NCBI GenBank assembly: GCA_963789885.1
Contig: CAWBNB010000031.1
Span: 1 to 13,881 of the forward strand
Length of the DNA stretch: 13,881 bases
Origin: DATEDA01 sp963789885
Lineage (GTDB): Bacteria > Pseudomonadota > Gammaproteobacteria > Burkholderiales > SG8-39
Direction of reading: 5' to 3'
In this document: positions 7,189-13,182 of the stretch, piece after piece
Layout of the letters: every line of letters begins with the position of its first letter
Position numbering within the stretch: the stretch's first letter is position 1
Position numbers and translations under genes: made by a program
Notes under the pieces: generated by a model
Seen by the model: the letters and a program-made list of their open reading frames with translations, nothing else
Database searches by the model: none
Told to the model about the DNA's origin: nothing

Positions 7189-7383
7189 ATGACGATGCGG
7201 CGCGAGCCGGACTCCGAGTACCTGCGCCGCAGCGACTACTCGGTGGGCGAGGTGGCGTACCTGCTCGGATTCGCGGAGGTCTCCAGCTTCAACCGCGCGT
7301 TTCGCCGGTGGACCGGGAAGTCGCCGAGCGAGTTCCGGCAGGCGCGAGCCGCTGCCGCGGCGCTTGAATGCGGGCCCGCTTAG
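7189..7383 (+). pseudogene. 3' remnant of an AraC-family regulator
   Basis: About 64 codons ending in TAG. The segment YLRRSDYSVGEVAYLLGF then SSFNRAFRRWTGKSPSEFR is the second helix-turn-helix of AraC/XylS-type activators (the family pattern is L-x-D-x-S-V-x-E-V-A-x-x-L-G-F and F-x-R-x-F-R-R-W-T-G-x-S-P). The ligand-binding domain and the first helix-turn-helix are missing: translation upstream in this frame gives no recognisable AraC sequence. The TAG at 7381-7383 overlaps, on the opposite strand, the TAA (7380-7382) of the converging TPR regulator. It cannot be a complete regulator; expression is unlikely to matter. Confidence 0.82.
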
Positions 7384-8768
7384 CGCGAGGCGCGCTGCCC
7401 GGTCTCCCTGACGCGAGGGATCGGCTGTGGCGCTCCCCGCTCCGGACTTTCGCGCACCATCGCCACGAGGCGGCGAAAGCGGGTGTCCGGGCGGAGGGGG
7501 TCGAGGCGGGGATCGGCGAGGATCGGGGCGAGCGAGCAGCAACGCTGCTCCACGGCCAGGTCGAGCCACGCGAAAGCGCCTTCGCGATCACCAAGTGCCT
7601 CCGCCGCCGCCGCGTACGCGGACGGCGTGATGTACCCGACCGACGCCTCGCGCCGTGCGCGCTCGAGCATCGCGGCAGCCTCGGCGCGGTCACCCTTCTT
7701 CGCGAGCGCACGTGCGAGTGCGGACCGCGCGCCCGGCGCGTTCGGGGACAGCGCCACCCACTTGCGCGCTGCGGCGAGTGCCTCGTCGAACCGCCCGAGC
7801 TCGTGGTAGGCGAGCGCCACCGGGCCGTACGCGGGTCCATGCGCGGGATCGAGCTCAACGGTGCGGCGCGCGCATTCGAGCGCGGTCTCGAACCGCCGGG
7901 CGGCATAGTGCGCGTATGCAAGCTGGCGGTTCAGAGCCAGCGAGAACGGGTCCAACGCGACCCCGGTGCTCGCACTCTCCACCGCCTCGTCGAGACGCCC
8001 TTGCCCGATGAGGTGGAATGTTGCCAGATACCACGAGATCGACGACGTCCGGTCGGATTCGAGCGCCTGCGCGAACAGAGCGTCCGCCTCCGCAGGGGAC
8101 CAGTCGATCAGGCCCCGCACATACGCCAGTGTCGCGCTCGCGGCGGCGGTACCGGGATCAAGCTCGAGCGCGCGCATGGCCGCTGCGGTGATCCTCGGCG
8201 CCAGCTCGCGCGGCGAGCCCTGTCCCCACCACATCATCATCACGTAACACGCGCCCAAAGCGCCGTACGCGGACGCGTAGCGCGGCTCCCAGTCGAGCGC
8301 CTGTTCCAGCATCGCCACGGCGCGCGTGATGCTCTCGGACGAGCGTCCATGCCAGATCGCCCGCGTGTGCATGAACGCCTCGAACGCGCGCGGACTCGCA
8401 TTCGACGCACGCTCGAGCCAGGTCGCAGGGCGCAGGTGCTCCGCGGCCGGGTGCAGCGTGCCGACGAAGCGATAGCCGCGCGCGTGCACGGTCTCGATGT
8501 AACGATGCGGCTTCCTTGTGTCCTTCAGCGCGTGGCGCAGCGCATAGATGCAGCGGGTCAGGCTCTCGTCGGAGGGTGCGGCGCCCGGCCACACCTCGTC
8601 GAACAGGTCCCTCTTGCTCACCGTGCGCCCCGGGTGCTCGGCCAGCAGGCGCAGCACCGCCCCCTCCTTGGGTGGAAGGGGGATCAGCCGGCCGGCGCGC
8701 GTCAGACGATTCTCGACGTCGAGGTAGTACTCTGCAAAACTAAGTACGTCCGGAAATATCGGTGCCAC
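7380..8768 (-). CDS. Winged-helix (OmpR/CadC-type) DNA-binding regulator with TPR domain
   Basis: 462 aa. Residues ~8-103 form a Trans_reg_C winged helix: LPPKEGAVLRLLAEHPGRTVSKRDL, LTRCIYALRHALKD and the signature YIETVHARGYRFVG. Residues ~120-440 are a solenoid of tetratricopeptide repeats with the usual Ala/Leu/Tyr pattern (for example AYGPVALAYHELGRFDEALAAARKW). There is no receiver domain and no transmembrane segment, so it differs from CadC/ToxR and is likely a cytosolic regulator sensing a protein partner or ligand through TPRs, similar to HilA-type proteins. The start is GTG: an in-frame TGA lies five codons upstream, and the ribosome site is weak. It is divergent from the HdeD gene 337 bp away, which makes that gene a candidate target (inference). 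Confidence 0.9.
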   Translation of the reverse strand: MAPIFPDVLSFAEYYLDVENRLTRAGRLIPLPPKEGAVLRLLAEHPGRTVSKRDLFDEVWPGAAPSDESLTRCIYALRHALKDTRKPHRYIETVHARGYRFVGTLHPAAEHLRPATWLERASNASPRAFEAFMHTRAIWHGRSSESITRAVAMLEQALDWEPRYASAYGALGACYVMMMWWGQGSPRELAPRITAAAMRALELDPGTAAASATLAYVRGLIDWSPAEADALFAQALESDRTSSISWYLATFHLIGQGRLDEAVESASTGVALDPFSLALNRQLAYAHYAARRFETALECARRTVELDPAHGPAYGPVALAYHELGRFDEALAAARKWVALSPNAPGARSALARALAKKGDRAEAAAMLERARREASVGYITPSAYAAAAEALGDREGAFAWLDLAVEQRCCSLAPILADPRLDPLRPDTRFRRLVAMVRESPERGAPQPIPRVRETGQRASR

Positions 8769-8779
8769 GGGACAATGCC

Positions 8780-8949
8780 ATCAGAAGTCGATAACAACTC
8801 TATCAACAGCACTCTGAGAGTCTCTGTCGCTTTGCTGACACCTGAACTAGTGCTTTTGGTCTATTGACTCGTCCAAGACGTTTCCGTGCCCGGAAACGCT
8901 GGCGAGCGGAGGCGGCAGTTGAACGGCGTGCAGGCAATCAGAAGTCGAT
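8780..8949 (+). repeat. 13-bp direct repeat, two copies 157 bp apart
   Basis: ATCAGAAGTCGAT is found at 8780-8792 and 8937-8949, both on the plus strand, one near each end of the divergent intergenic region. The first copy lies just upstream of the TPR regulator start. Two identical sites in a regulator/target spacer would fit an operator pair; a duplication scar is the alternative. Confidence 0.7.
8879..8898. promoter_or_regulatory. 8-4-8 inverted repeat in the divergent spacer
   Basis: CGTTTCCG-TGCC-CGGAAACG is perfectly symmetrical. No T-run follows on either strand, so it is more likely an operator or a leader hairpin than an intrinsic terminator. Confidence 0.45.
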
Positions 8950-9105
8950 CAGGATTACCCGGCGACACTCACCTAGCATCTACGCGTCCACGGCGACCTT
9001 CGTGAAAGCCTCCTTGGACCCGGTCCGACGCCCTCGCGCGCGCACCCGGGAGCCTCGGCGGCACGTCATCTGTCGCAACCAGGTCTGATGTTCGGGAGGA
9101 GTGAC

Positions 9106-9696
9106 ATGGCAATCGAGCACCTGTTGAGTGAACGGCTCTCGACGGTCCTTGCGCGCAGCTGGTGGCTGCTGTTGCTGCGCGGGATCATCGCGATTCTGTT
9201 CGGGATCCTGACGTACTTCCAGCCGGGCATCTCGCTCGCGACGCTGGTGCTCCTGTTCGGCGCGTTCTCGCTCGCCGACGGCGCGCTCGGTACCTGGCAG
9301 GCGATCAACGCCCGCAAGGAGCGCGAGAACTGGTGGGTGCTGCTCCTGGGGGGCCTGCTCGGCATCGGCGTCGGCCTGCTGACGCTGTTCCATCCTGGCG
9401 TCACCGCGCTAGCGCTGCTCTTCTACATCGCGATCTGGGCGGTTGCCACCGGCGTGCTCGAGATCGTCGCCGCGATCCGCCTGCGCAAGGAGATCGAGGG
9501 CGAATGGCTGCTGATCCTGGCCGGCGTCGCCTCGGTGCTGTTCGGGGTGCTGCTGATCGCGCGACCCGAGGTCGGCGCGCTCGCCGTGCTATGGCTGATC
9601 GCCGCTTACGCGATTGCCTTCGGCGTCATCCTGGTAGTCCTCGCCTTCAAGGCGCGCGGGTTCGCGCGGAGAATCCAGGAGCGACGCTTCACCTGA
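9106..9696 (+). CDS. HdeD family (DUF308) inner-membrane protein
   Basis: 196 aa with six hydrophobic spans and very short loops: SWWLLLLRGIIAILFGIL, LATLVLLFGAFSLADGAL, WWVLLLGGLLGIGVGLL, ALLFYIAIWAVATGVLEI, WLLILAGVASVLFGVLL and a final span ending FGVILVVLAF. The repeated pattern 'WWLLLLRGI-hydrophobic-GI' and the F-x-P-G between spans 1 and 2 (YFQPGISL) and 3 and 4 (LFHPGVTA) are typical of HdeD/DUF308 proteins, linked in E. coli to acid resistance at high cell density. The internal two-span repeat occurs three times. ATG 9106 is chosen over ATG 9088 because GGGAGGAG ends 4 nt upstream of it. A terminator follows at 9923. The divergent TPR regulator may control it (inference). Confidence 0.93.
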   Translation: MAIEHLLSERLSTVLARSWWLLLLRGIIAILFGILTYFQPGISLATLVLLFGAFSLADGALGTWQAINARKERENWWVLLLGGLLGIGVGLLTLFHPGVTALALLFYIAIWAVATGVLEIVAAIRLRKEIEGEWLLILAGVASVLFGVLLIARPEVGALAVLWLIAAYAIAFGVILVVLAFKARGFARRIQERRFT

Positions 9697-10013
9697 TGCA
9701 TCCCCGTTAGCGGGTCGGCGAGACCTTCGCACGGCTCGCTTGGAGCCGGACGCGTTCGACGCGAGACGCGCTACGCTCGGGCGCCCGATCAGAACTCCGT
9801 CAAGACTCGATCGCCGGCGAGCGCTAGATTCAGTGCGGGCGCCGAGTCTCGGTTGCGACGTAATGCTCCTCTCGCACCGGGTCGCTGCGCCTTACGCAAT
9901 GAGTTCCCCTTGTCCTCCTCCTCCTCGGGGAGGCCCGCGCGAGCGGCCACCTCCCCGAGGCTTTTCTTCCCGGATCGTTGGGACGATGTGGGTCGCATGA
10001 GGGCGCCAAGCCG
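9697..10013. other. Intergenic region downstream of the HdeD gene
   Basis: 317 bp. Apart from the intrinsic terminator at 9923-9965, I see no gene with coding character. The 226 nt between the HdeD stop and the terminator is either a long 3' UTR or hosts a short transcript of its own; no promoter was identifiable. Confidence 0.6.
9923..9965 (+). terminator. Intrinsic terminator
   Basis: A perfect 11-bp stem CCTCGGGGAGG / CCTCCCCGAGG (9923-9933 and 9950-9960) with a 16-nt loop is followed directly by CTTTTCTT on the plus strand. The minus strand lacks a T-run after the stem, so it acts on rightward transcripts, most simply those from the HdeD gene, insulating the downstream small-protein and Crp genes. 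Confidence 0.85.
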
Positions 10014-10157
10014 ATGCGCTACGATCCAGTCGAAACGGGGTGGGATTGGACCGCTGGGCCGCAGCCCGCGGATCGTCACGAGGTCGTCGGCGCGCTGTCG
10101 ATCATCTGTCTGGCGGTCGTACTCGTGCTCGCTTTGTTGTGGCTGGTGCTCGAGTAG
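10014..10157 (+). CDS. 47-residue single-span membrane protein
   Basis: ATG to TAG, 47 aa. The N-terminal half is polar and aromatic (MRYDPVETGWDWTAGPQP); residues ~24-46 are one continuous hydrophobic helix (VVGALSIICLAVVLVLALLW) ending in a final Glu. The abrupt polar/hydrophobic division is what a real small inner-membrane protein looks like and is unlikely by chance in GC-rich noise. A GAGGG stands about 10 nt before the ATG, a little far. It lies after the terminator and before the Crp regulator. I do not recognise the family; function unknown. The Lys/Arg-poor N-terminus gives no clear topology prediction. Confidence 0.65.
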   Translation: MRYDPVETGWDWTAGPQPADRHEVVGALSIICLAVVLVLALLWLVLE

Positions 10158-10219
10158 CGCCGGCTCGCGCGGTCTACCCGGACCCCTTGCTCGCGATCGG
10201 AGCTGAACCCGACGCCTGA

Positions 10220-10258
10220 GCCCCCGTACCTGTCTGCTGCCCCACAACTCCCGGGGGC
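10220..10258 (+). other. GC-rich hairpin downstream of the small membrane protein
   Basis: GCCCCCG (10220-10226) pairs with CGGGGGC (10252-10258) across a 25-nt loop. No T-run follows, so it is at best a weak or Rho-assisted terminator. Confidence 0.3.
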
Positions 10259-10265
10259 GCACTGG

Positions 10266-10296
10266 CTGACATGTCGGTCAGGCATAATTGTCAATT
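10266..10296. promoter_or_regulatory. Two short palindromes just upstream of the Crp/Fnr gene
   Basis: CTGAC-ATGTCG-GTCAG (10266-10281) is followed by AATTG-T-CAATT (10286-10296); a CATAAT resembling a -10 box lies between them at 10283-10288. Symmetric sites this close to a regulator start suggest autoregulation. No good -35 is present at the right distance. Confidence 0.35.
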
Positions 10297-10320
10297 GGAC
10301 GACAGATTGGCAGTCAGGGC

Positions 10321-11109
10321 GTGCAGGCCAGCGAGCAGCGAGCAATCCAGCGGATTCTGAGTGTGGGCGAATGGTTCAGCGGCCTGCCGCCCGCGTTGCA
10401 GGAGCTCATCCTGTCCCGGTCCGTGGTGAAGAAGTTCGCCAAGGGACAGGTGATCAGCGTGGAGGACAGCGCGCAGAAGGGCCTCTTCGCGGTGCTGGAG
10501 GGGCAGGTGCATCTGGTCCGGGAGATCAGCACCGGCGACGAAGCGCTCATGCAGGTCGGCGAACCGGCCTACTGGTTCGGCGAGTTCGGGCTGCTGACCG
10601 GCCGACCCACCGTTGTGACGGTTATCGCCCACTCGCCGGTGCGGGCCCTGGTCCTGTCGAAGGTGCAGTTCGATCGCATCCTCGCGGAGGATCCGCGGTA
10701 CTACCAGGCATTCGCCAATCTCATCTTCGACCGGTACGAGAGCTTGATTCGCGTCTTCGCCGAGCTCCGCGACCTGGCGCCGGAGTCGCGCCTGCGGGCG
10801 CGGCTCGCCGCGATGGCGCGGCTGCAAATGCGGGCCGGGCCGGGCGCCGCGCCGGTGTCCCTCGCCGTTTCGCAGGCGGATCTCGCGCGCATGGTGGGCG
10901 TCTCGCGCCAGACCCTCAACGCGCTCCTCGGCAAGCTGCGTGAGGTGGGGCTGGTCGAGGTCGAGTTCCGGCGCATCCGCGTGCTCGATGCTGCGCGTCT
11001 CACCGATCCGCGCGGTGAAGTGGATCCAACGGCGCGAGGAAGCGCGAGCGCGCAACAGCGCGCCTCCGGCGCACCGACGCGAGCGAGCGGCGAGCGCATC
11101 AACCGATGA
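10321..11109 (+). CDS. Crp/Fnr-family transcriptional regulator
   Basis: 262 aa from GTG 10321; a TTG at 10288 would add 11 residues, and neither start has a strong ribosome site. N-terminal cNMP-binding-like beta-roll (~15-125): VISVEDSAQKGLFAVLEGQVHL, then YWFGEFGLLTGRPTVVTVIA; dimer helix with YQAFANLIFDRYESLIR; C-terminal winged helix: SLAVSQADLARMVGVSRQTLN (recognition helix SRQTLN) and FRRIRVLDAARL. The phosphate-binding segment reads GRPTVV instead of the R-S/T-A of cAMP-binding proteins, and there is no Cys anywhere, so it is probably neither a cAMP receptor nor an Fe-S (FNR-like) sensor. Its ligand is unknown. A 3' paralogous fragment lies at 5442-5669. The ~30-residue tail after the winged helix is low-complexity. 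Confidence 0.92.
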   Translation: MQASEQRAIQRILSVGEWFSGLPPALQELILSRSVVKKFAKGQVISVEDSAQKGLFAVLEGQVHLVREISTGDEALMQVGEPAYWFGEFGLLTGRPTVVTVIAHSPVRALVLSKVQFDRILAEDPRYYQAFANLIFDRYESLIRVFAELRDLAPESRLRARLAAMARLQMRAGPGAAPVSLAVSQADLARMVGVSRQTLNALLGKLREVGLVEVEFRRIRVLDAARLTDPRGEVDPTARGSASAQQRASGAPTRASGERINR

Positions 11110-11122
11110 CCGGCAGCGACGC

Positions 11123-11185
11123 CGGCTCACGCGGCCGGTGCTGGCGTGGGCGCTCTACGACGTCGCGAGCTCCTTCTTCGCTGCG
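11123..11185 (+). pseudogene. N-terminal scrap of an MFS (UMF1-type) transporter
   Basis: In the frame leading directly into the Bug receptor ATG, the sequence reads RLTRPVLAWALYDVASSFFAA. The WALYD-x-A-x-S-x-F pattern is typical of the first transmembrane segment of UMF1/Atg22-like MFS proteins. Nothing of the transporter follows: the next codon is the receptor start. The same 19 bp at the beginning recur after the other Crp fragment, so the ancestral order was probably Crp gene then MFS gene. The segment is short, so similarity could be fortuitous. Confidence 0.5.
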
Positions 11186-12178
11186 ATGAACCTGCAGACC
11201 GATCGGCGCTCATTCCTAGTGCGCTCTCTCGCGGCGGCGGTTGGAGCCGCATTGTTCCCGCAATCCGTCCGGGCGCAGGCGTGGCCGAGCCACCCGGCGC
11301 GATTCATCGTGGGTTTACCTGCTGGCGGCTTGACCGACACTTACGCACGCGCCTACGGCGAGTACGTGTCGCAAGAGATCAGACAGCCGGTGGTGGTCGA
11401 GAACCGCGCCGGCGCCGGATCGATCATCGCGTGCGAGGCGCTCGCCAGATCGCCCGCCGACGGCTACAGTTTTCTGTTCACTATCTGGGCGGCCATCGTG
11501 CAGAACCAGGTGCTGTACAGCAAGCTGCCGTACGATCCGAACAAGGATTTCACTTTCATTTCCTCAATCGACCCTGGACACCTGCCGCTCGCCGTGCACA
11601 AGGATGTTCCCGCGAAGGATTTTCCCGAGTTCGTCGAGTTTGCGAGGAAGAACCGCGTCACCATGGGCACTTTCTCCGCTGGCTCGTACCCACACCTGCT
11701 CGCTGTGCAGCTGAACAAGTTGTACGGGACGCAGGTCGAGGTGGTCCATTTTCGTGGCGAAGGACCGATGTGGGTGGAACTCGCGACCGGCCGCATCCAT
11801 GCCGCGATCGGCAGTCAGTTTGGGATGTTGCCGTACTTCCAGAAGGGCTCGGTCCGCCCGATCGCCGTAAACAGGACCATCCGCTCGCCGAAGCTGCCCG
11901 GGGTTGCCACGTTCATCGAGCAGGGGTTCCGGGAGCCGGTATTCGGGATCCACAGCTGGATCGTTCTACTCGGTCCGGCGGGACTGCCGCGCGATATCGT
12001 CGAGCGGATCTCGAAACTGGTCATTGCCGCGGCGGACACGCCACGGCTGCGCGAGATCCACGCCAATCTCGGCGTCGTGGAAAACGCCTCCACGCCCGAA
12101 GAGTTCGAGCGGCGCTTTCGCGACGAAGGCCCGGTGTGGCTGTCCCTCGTACGGGAGCTCGGCGTCACGCTCGACTAG
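11186..12178 (+). CDS. Bug/TctC-type tripartite tricarboxylate receptor (periplasmic solute-binding protein)
   Basis: 330 aa, standard length. These proteins bind small carboxylates or related solutes in the periplasm and deliver them to TctAB-type permeases or act as sensors. N-terminus MNLQTDRRSFLVRSLAAAV with a twin-arginine-like motif and signal peptide to about 30-32 (VRAQA before WP). Family landmarks: RFIVGLPAGGLTDTYARAY, VVVENRAGAGSIIACEALARSPADGY, FISSIDPGHLPLAVHKDVPA, VVHFRGEGPMWVELATGRIHA, AVNRTIRSPKLPGVATFIEQG and LLGPAGLPRDIVERISK. No permease genes are nearby, as is common for the hugely expanded Bug genes of Burkholderiales. There is no ribosome site before the ATG, and the preceding codons derive from another gene (MFS scrap), so expression may be compromised. 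Confidence 0.92.
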   Translation: MNLQTDRRSFLVRSLAAAVGAALFPQSVRAQAWPSHPARFIVGLPAGGLTDTYARAYGEYVSQEIRQPVVVENRAGAGSIIACEALARSPADGYSFLFTIWAAIVQNQVLYSKLPYDPNKDFTFISSIDPGHLPLAVHKDVPAKDFPEFVEFARKNRVTMGTFSAGSYPHLLAVQLNKLYGTQVEVVHFRGEGPMWVELATGRIHAAIGSQFGMLPYFQKGSVRPIAVNRTIRSPKLPGVATFIEQGFREPVFGIHSWIVLLGPAGLPRDIVERISKLVIAAADTPRLREIHANLGVVENASTPEEFERRFRDEGPVWLSLVRELGVTLD

Positions 12179-12279
12179 ATCGCGTTGGTCGTGCGCACGA
12201 CGGCATCGCTCGCGGATCCCGCCACTCTCGCATTCGCCGGGGGGCCATTGCGGGTGGCAACTCGGACTAAGGCGGGGGG

Positions 12280-12504
12280 TTATACCGAGGACATGGGTAA
12301 CACTTTAGCCTCAAAGGGGTTCGGGGCGCACTCGACGCGGCCGGATTCGTGGTCGAAGAAGCCGAGGTCGTAGTGCATGAAGCTGATGAGCCAGATGCGT
12401 TCGACGACTTCGCGCACCCCGACGGTGTGACCGGCGAAGGCCTGGCTGAGGTTGATCTTGCGCGAGCCGAAGCACACTCGCCCGCAATGGGTGACGGTGA
12501 TGGT
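12280..12504 (-). mobile_element. 3' end of an insertion-sequence transposase (DDE/IS481-type C-terminus)
   Basis: Reading leftwards from about 12504 the frame gives TITVTHCGRVCFGSRKINLS, then FAGHTVGVREVVERIWLISF, then MHYDLGFFDHESGRVE, NPFEAKVLPMSSV and a stop. This is the C-terminal tail common to IS481-like integrase-core transposases ('VWLVSFMHYDLGYFD...NPF'). The catalytic DDE core is absent: upstream of ~12504 the DNA switches to a tyrosine-recombinase fragment on the other strand. About 100 bp separate its stop from the Bug gene and should contain the element's end; I could not define terminal repeats without the other end. Confidence 0.75.
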
Positions 12505-12506
12505 AG

Positions 12507-12737
12507 CTCCTGCCCGATATCCAGAAGCGGCAACCTTATCCGCTTACCTGGGAGGGGGAGGCGCGCTTGTTCAAGGTGCTGCCTCCCCATCTCGCCGCGA
12601 TGGCGCTCTTTGCCGTGAATGCGGGCTGCCGTGACGGCGAAGTCTGCGCGTTGCGCTGGGAGTGGGAGGTGAAGGATCGGGCGCCTACCGCTTCCCTCGC
12701 TCATCCGTCATTGACGTACTACGTCGAAGACGTATAA
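12507..12737 (+). pseudogene. Tyrosine recombinase (phage-type integrase) fragment
   Basis: After a TAG at 12504 the frame reads KRQPYPLTWEGEARLFKVLP, PHLAAMALFAVNAGCRDGEV and CALRWEWEVKD. The G-C-R-D-G-E-V-x-x-L-R-W box carries the first catalytic Arg (conserved pattern G-x-R-x-x-E-x-x-x-L) of XerC/phage integrases. The N-terminal core-binding domain and all later catalytic residues (His, Arg, Tyr) are missing. Similarity appears to stop near 12675, although the frame stays open to a TAA at 12735-12737 inside the next promoter. It is bounded on the left by the transposase fragment. Confidence 0.75.
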
Positions 12738-12738
12738 T
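12711..12738 (+). promoter_or_regulatory. Near-consensus sigma-70 promoter for the XRE antitoxin gene
   Basis: TTGACG (12711-12716), 16-bp spacer, TATAAT (12733-12738), expected start near 12745. It is the best promoter match seen in the window and stands 62 bp before the antitoxin ATG. Confidence 0.85.
12714..12734. promoter_or_regulatory. Overlapping palindromic operators in the antitoxin promoter
   Basis: TACGTC-GAA-GACGTA (12720-12734) is a perfect 6-3-6 repeat spanning the spacer and the first bases of the -10 box; ACGTA-C-TACGT (12714-12724) overlaps it and the -35 box. This placement is typical of autorepression by an XRE antitoxin such as the one encoded immediately downstream. Confidence 0.7.
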
Positions 12739-12744
12739 GCGTCG

Positions 12745-12807
12745 ATGCTCGCCGAGACGATCCCGGCCCACGTTCTTCGACAGATCGAGGAAGAGATCGA
12801 TGGCTAA
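12745..12807 (+). CDS. Possible 20-residue leader ORF or toxin scar
   Basis: ATG at 12745, precisely at the predicted transcription start, so the mRNA could be leaderless. The 20-codon frame (MLAETIPAHVLRQIEEEIDG) ends in a TAA that overlaps the antitoxin start by 8 nt, which would couple their translation. In related modules a RelE/HigB-type toxin gene occupies this position; here only this short frame remains. Whether it is translated, or is the residue of a deleted toxin, cannot be told from sequence. Confidence 0.35.
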   Translation: MLAETIPAHVLRQIEEEIDG

Positions 12808-13072
12808 GGCGAAACGCAATGTTGGGCTCGAGATCCTGCGGGGGATCCGGGAGATCAAGCGGGGCGAACACGGCCGCGTCGTCACCGTCCCGTCGGTAGC
12901 CTCGGTCCGTGAGAGCACCGGGCTCTCGCAATCGCAGTTCGCGCGGCTACTGGGGGTGTCGGTCCGTACGCTCCAGGAGTGGGAGCAGGGACGCCGAGCG
13001 CCTTCGGGAGCAGCGCGAACGCTTCTCCTCATCGCGGCGAAGAACCCGCGCGCGCTTCGCGAGGTCGCCTAG
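12800..13072 (+). CDS. XRE-family antitoxin-type regulator (HigA/NadS-like)
   Basis: 90 aa. N-terminus KRNVGLEILRGIREIKRGEHG is the typical dimer/toxin-contact region of antitoxins in RelE/HigB-type type II modules; residues ~38-75 form the helix-turn-helix: STGLSQSQFARLLGVSVRTL and QEWEQGRRAPSGAARTLL, with the recognition-helix signature V-S-V-R-T-L-Q-x-W-E-Q-G-R-R-x-P-S-G. ATG 12800 has GAGGAAG about 7 nt upstream. A strong promoter with palindromic operators lies directly before it. No toxin gene is present upstream or downstream, so it is an orphan antitoxin: a decayed addiction module, an anti-addiction element, or a free-standing repressor. Confidence 0.9.
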   Translation: MAKAKRNVGLEILRGIREIKRGEHGRVVTVPSVASVRESTGLSQSQFARLLGVSVRTLQEWEQGRRAPSGAARTLLLIAAKNPRALREVA

Positions 13073-13182
13073 GGGCTCTGCCCGGGGCGATCGGAGTGCG
13101 GTTAGGGTGCTTGCCGGCACGTACTGGCAACCCTCCGCCCTTGCTCTCCTGACCAAGGTGCGCCGGCGCTGCGTCGACGCGG

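Larger units (their letters stand above)
8769..9105. other. Divergent intergenic region between TPR regulator and HdeD gene
   Basis: 337 bp with no credible gene; the part nearest the regulator is visibly more AT-rich than surrounding coding DNA. It holds a 13-bp direct repeat (8780 and 8937), a small palindrome ACTCT-G-AGAGT (8811-8821), and an 8-4-8 inverted repeat (8879-8898). Promoters for both genes should lie here but no convincing -35/-10 pair was found. A GGGAGGAG ribosome binding site (9094-9101) precedes the HdeD start. Confidence 0.7.

Noticed and set aside
7368..8867. 499-codon plus-strand frame opposite the TPR regulator
   Set aside because: Antisense shadow of a GC-rich TPR gene; no domain or ribosome site.
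9740..10000. 86-codon plus-strand frame across the terminator
   Set aside because: It includes the terminator stem, has no ribosome site and a Pro/Arg-rich random-like composition.
13090..13135. AGGG-TTGCC / GGCAA-CCCT bulged hairpin after the antitoxin as a terminator
   Set aside because: A three-base bulge and no T-run; not convincing.
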